Assembly (NCBI GenBank): GCA_907165065.1
Contig: OU015540.1
Location: 5,874,001 to 5,938,000, forward strand
From: Caprimulgus europaeus
Lineage: Eukaryota > Chordata > Aves > Caprimulgiformes > Caprimulgidae
Reading direction: 5' to 3'
DNA length: 64,000 nt
In this document: positions 59,601 through 64,000 of the stretch, in pieces
Layout: the number at the start of each line of letters is the position of its first letter
How positions within the stretch are numbered: the first letter of the stretch is position 1
The notes under the pieces: model-generated
Told to the model about the DNA's origin: nothing
Databases searched by the model: none
What the model saw: only the letters and a program-made list of their open reading frames with translations
Program-made: the position numbers and the translations under genes

Positions 59601-62005
59601 GAAGAGTTCTAAAACTCTGTAGTGCCTTTTTTCTGCACAACATATCGCAAGAGAGAAGTGGAGGAATTTAAAATGGGATTGGAGAGACTTGTACTCTGCT
59701 AATTTGCAGAGCCTACAACCCATAGGATGCTCTGGGTCTTTGCCTCGTCCTCTGGACCAGCCCCTCTCTGGTCCCTCCTAGATGTGGAAAACCAAGTCCA
59801 GGGTCAGAATTTGAGGAATCAATTCCACTACAACTCATGAGCATGTGAAGCCTCAGTACAGTTTGAAGGTCCCAAACTTTGTGTCGTTCAGATCTAAACT
59901 TCCACCAATGGCCTCTATAAGAAGATTATGGATGGAGCCCGGTGTGAGGTGTGTAGCAATTCTCTCATACCTTGAGGCAGCAGTTTGTGACCCTTCCTCA
60001 CACAAAATGAGAACTGACCCCACTGTGAGTCTTAGATCTAAGGACAGGTCATTAAATATTTACTTCAAAACCTGGATTTTAATTTTCAGCTGTTTGATCT
60101 TTTCTTTTTTTCCTCTTTACTCATTCTTGAGTACTTAGTCCCATCCCACAGCTCCTGAGTAGATGTGTTAAAAATAAAATAACAACCAGGGGTGGGATTT
60201 TCCAAAGCATTCAGCATTGCCTGACTCGGATCTCTTTGAAGTCAGCAGGAGTTTTATTATCAACTTCAATGGGAGCGGTTAAGCCAATGCTACATATTGT
60301 GAACGTGCATATTCATGAAGCAAGCAGCATTTGTTAATGGCACGTGGATTCAAAGGGCTGATAAGAATTCAGTGAAAAAGCTACTTGGAAAACAAAAACA
60401 AAACCCAAACAAGTAGTTCCATGAGCACCAGAACTAAAGAATCCTGCTTTCCTTGAGCTTGATTGACTTGGGAGCCCGAGAAGGTGAGCGTGCTGATTGA
60501 TGTCCTTCCTGTGGGTGGAGTGCCAAGATGTGTGTTCTCTCCCAAATGGATTCACTGGCATCAAATAAAGGCTCAGCACAACATGGCAGCTTTTTCCTTG
60601 GTAGAAGTAGGGCATCTCTTCTACCTCTGCCTGTCTGCTCAAACCTTGAGGGAACTTGCTATTTTTGAGACTGCTACCCTCTATCAAATTCAGCTGGAGT
60701 TGGATAATGCACTTAAAAGTTGCTAGGCATAGACACACAGGTATGCACACACTCCATGTGAGCATGAAATCCACATCTTTGCAGGAAGTCATGATAAGAC
60801 CTCTACAAATCAAGTTTTGAGGGAGTGAAAAAGATGGATTCAGCTGATCAGCAAATACCCTCAGATGGATAAACCATGATCCTCTGAGAATCTCAATTAT
60901 GGAGAAGGTGCTAAGAGAAAGGCAATCCTTGAGGAAAGAAGATGAAGACAAGAATACAGTCCTTGAGAGGATTTAGGAAAATGGCTGCTGAGATAAAAGT
61001 ACTTTACAGGTAAGAAACGGCCATATATAAACGTGGCAAATTTGCTCAAAGTACTCAAAATGTCTACAAAACCCCAGCACTTTAAAGAGTGTGGGGGAAT
61101 AGAGGTGCTGCACTTCTGGAAAGCCAGGCCATTTCCATTCTGGAAAGCCAAGGCATCTTTGGCTGCGCAAAGAAAATGATGGGAAGCAGCATCAGTGACT
61201 GGTCCCTTTTGCATCAGAGCTAAAGCAGCCCAAGAGGAAGACAGAGAGAGCTGGATGTGGTTCCCAAACTCCTTTCATATGGGAATCCAGACTCCCAGGA
61301 ACAAAGCCTGGCAATGGACCTTCCCTGCCAAGAGCAGCCCACTGCCAGCCCAGGTGCTCACATGCACTGTCACTGCCTTTGGCACCAGGGATGTCCAGAG
61401 AAGAAAGAGGATCAATTCTCTTTCCACCCCACAATTTCCACACCGCTGACAACTCAGAAAACAATTCAAGAGGGAATTCAAAGGATCTGTTGAAATTTCA
61501 ATGCGGAAATCTGAGTGAGTGAGCATATGTAAATAGAAAGAATGAGTAGCACATAATTACATCAAATTGTTACTTAGCAAGGGAAGTAAATAACCCAAAA
61601 TATGCAGAGCAAAAAATGGCAATGAATTAGAACTAATTACTTAAGGCTAATTAAAATAAGAATGGCTTGAATTGAAATATGTTAATAGCATTGAACCTGC
61701 CACCTACAAGGAAATTTAAATAAAAATGATAATGTCGCTTCCACCTTCACTTGATGGGGTGGAAAGTTGGGAGCTGGAGCTCATGGCTGCTTTGGGGGTA
61801 TTGACCACAGCAGTGCATTCTTTATGATCACTCTGGGAATGGGCTGGAATTTTCTGGTGGGTGCAGGTCTCCTGCTCACGGGAAGAAAGAAGCTTTCTTG
61901 CGTAATAGATGTAAAGTGGAGAAAATAATGTGAGAGACAAAACCTAAATCCCTTGAAGACTAATAGATCTTGAGGTACCTCCTCACGCCGGGAAGCGCTA
62001 CGGTT
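59601..62005. other. Gene-free stretch
   Basis: No gene was recognised. It contains the possible amniote repeat at 60190-60290 and an AT-rich unique block at about 61500-61730 that might be conserved. Confidence 0.45.
60190..60290. repeat. Possible ancient amniote repeat
   Basis: GGTGGGATTTTCCAAAGCAT ... TTTGAAGTCAGCAGGAGTTT ... ATCAACTTCAATGGGAGCGG resembles sauropsid repeats built around 'gggattttcaaaagc' and 'gacttcaatgggag'. The family was not identified. Confidence 0.35.
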
Positions 62006-62118
62006 GAAAAGAGAAAAAGAGAGAGGCACAGAGATAATGAGATCACGAAGAAGGAAAGAGAAAGAGGGAATAAGAGAGACTGAGGGAGCGAGTGGAAATG
62101 AAATAGATAGGGAGAGCC
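62006..62118 (+). repeat. Polypurine tract
   Basis: About 110 bases strongly biased to A and G on the plus strand (GAAAAGAGAAAAAGAGAGAG, GAAGGAAAGAGAAAGAGGGA). Low-complexity DNA. Confidence 0.65.
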
Positions 62119-64000
62119 TAGAGCCATGACAAATCATCACCAGCTTCAATTACACGAGCTTGCTGGGCTATGAAATCTGCCTAAGGTCATTGGATTCCTG
62201 TCTTTGCAATTAAGAAACAAGCGGCTTTGCTGGTTCCATCCCACAGCCCAACTGTCTGGTGGAAGTGTCCAGGAACCAGTGGCATCACTTGCAGCTGTAG
62301 GTACCGGCACCGACAGCAGGGCACTAACAAGCTACCCCAGAGAGCGTGGACAAGCCCCATTTACCCAGCACACCAAAGTGCTCCTGTGCCAGCAACTCAT
62401 GCCCTGCCAGAAGGCAGAGGGGAAACTTCAAGCAGCAGGAAAGCCTGTTTCAGCATCTTCTTGCCATGCCATAGGGCCCAGCTTGTGCTTCACCACCACC
62501 CTACACAGGATTACACCCCAACCCATCCTCAGCTGCAACCTCTGATCCCAGTAGACCTGGATCTAGGCTGGGCATGGACTTACCTGGTGCATCAGCAGCA
62601 GCTGCTTGTGGGCAAGTCCTGACCCTGCTCCTCCACAAGCCCTGACTGTCCTGGCTGTGCATCATGCTCTGGGGCTCACCTCTCAGTGCTGAGCTGGGCA
62701 TGAAGCTCTCCCTGCTCCTCCAGGAGCTGAGCTGTTAGTTATGTTCACCATCTTGCTCTTCCCAGTTCCCCTAGTTCACACTGGAGGTGAAAACCTCTTA
62801 CCCCTCTCCCACCTCAGGATTCACATGAAAACCATAACCTCCACGTCCTGGCATGCTGTGTGTAGAGGGGCCACAAAGGGTGGGACACAGGGGAGTGATG
62901 CAACCTTTCCATTTTTACATCAACTGCCGGGCTGGCTTTTGAGCCAACTGAATGGAAAGCTGGTGCCAGGCTTGCTGCCAGCTGATGAATCCAACCAGAT
63001 TCATCGTGGAGCTGTGCATCTGAGAAAGTTCTTAAGCCCCAGCACGGTTGGGTCCTTCCCAGTGGGTATAGGATACTGTCAAAGAGCAGCAGAGGTGCTG
63101 CAGTTGCAGAGGTCCTGCCCTGTCTGTAACAGCCTTCCCAGTATGGACCAGTTGCTGAGACTGGACTGCAAGAGCCACTCAGTAGCATCTAGAGTATGGG
63201 TTGACTCCTCAAGTCCTGCACAGGCAATGGATCAACTGTATGAACTACAGGCTATGATCTACAGATGATCATCTCCTCAGTGCTCAATTTATATCAAATG
63301 CCAGGCAGGACAGGTGATGGTGGGACATGCCCTTGGAAAACATCAGTGTACTGAGTGCCAGGGCTCTGCTTTGAGCGTGCAAGTGGAGTAGATCCATACC
63401 AGGGTGGCTCTAACGTGATTTCTATTTCTCCAGTCTCCTGCAGAGAAAAAAAACACACAAAAAACAACCTCCTAGAAAATCAGAGTTCAGACTTGACACT
63501 CCTGTGCATGGAGGAGCTGTGGCAGACCAGGAACAGGTCCCTGTGAGCCCACTGCCAAGGTTCCAACATCGCTGTCGCTGCCCTGCCTGACCCGCTGCCT
63601 TCCAGGGAGGGAAGCCCTGGCAGAGGGGAGGATGCTGCCTCGGCAGACACAAGCAATCGGCTGAAAGACATTTCCTCTTTGTTTCTCTGCTCAGTGTAAT
63701 GAATCCTGCCTCCCACTCAGATCTGCTAAGTAAGAGGAGTTACTGTGAGTAATCCCCACTTCGGCATCTTCTGCTGTAATCGCAGAGAAATCACATTAGC
63801 TTTTTTTTTTTTTCTAGGACAAGGAGAAATTCATCAAATTGCAATCCAGGGAGAGCACGCACAAGAGAGAGAAAGCCAACAACAACACACACATACCCTG
63901 CAAAAATTCCAAAGTTGACATTTACATTTTAAATACTTATAACAGCTAAACAAATAGCAGTAATTATACTGTTTGCATACTTTGTCAAATAATTGTTTGT
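62119..64000. other. Gene-free right end
   Basis: No gene was recognised. Near the edge a T13 tract ends in TTTCTAG at 63811-63817, shaped like a plus-strand splice acceptor, followed by low-repeat sequence. The edge gives no sign of the next gene. Confidence 0.45.

Noticed and set aside
60334..60951. 205-codon frame on the minus strand
   Set aside because: No recognisable family, and it begins and ends in unique non-coding-like DNA.
1..64000. CRISPR arrays, prokaryotic operons, integrated bacterial or phage systems
   Set aside because: No regularly spaced direct repeats of CRISPR type, no dense co-directional gene order, and the content is plainly vertebrate nuclear DNA.

Overview
The window looks like nuclear DNA from a sauropsid vertebrate, most probably a bird. 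It holds one intact gene that I can recognise: the single coding exon of ELFN1, on the minus strand at 903-3293. The bird assignment rests on the ELFN1 protein being a vertebrate neuronal adhesion protein, on interspersed repeats that are almost all old CR1 LINE and MIR-type SINE copies, and on a low overall repeat load. I see no young mammalian L1 or Alu-like elements. A turtle or crocodilian cannot be strictly excluded from this sequence alone.

Layout. Positions 1-902 lie downstream of the ELFN1 stop codon and look like 3' UTR: AT-rich, with homopolymer runs and candidate polyadenylation hexamers. Positions 903-3293 encode a 796-residue type I membrane protein: signal peptide, leucine-rich repeats, LRR C-terminal cap, fibronectin III domain, one membrane span, and a long cytoplasmic tail with a PP1-docking KVQF motif. 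Immediately upstream (3294-3360) are two acceptor-like sites, as expected if the coding exon is joined to non-coding 5' exons further right. From 3.4 to 64 kb I find no convincing protein-coding exon on either strand. By analogy with the mammalian gene, whose coding sequence sits in its last exon behind long non-coding introns, this stretch is probably ELFN1 5' intron and/or gene desert.

Within the gene-free part I can support these features: two sizeable CR1 copies in opposite orientation (19.6-20.05 kb plus, 27.05-27.75 kb minus); four MIR-like SINEs and one fragment (5.5, 12.9, 17.7, 24.1, 55.9 kb); a 16-copy, 23-bp minisatellite (17170-17538); two CpG-dense islets (6.7 kb and 22.8 kb) that look regulatory; a near-perfect Maf/AP-1 element (20857); AT-rich blocks with homeodomain, octamer and SOX-like motifs that resemble conserved non-coding elements; and polypurine tracts. 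From about 54 to 59.6 kb the composition becomes clearly AT-rich.

I looked for an undescribed multi-gene system and did not find one. The interest here is regulatory: how a 60-kb non-coding flank controls a synaptic adhesion gene. All regulatory calls are motif-level inferences from reading the sequence, with no alignment or expression data.
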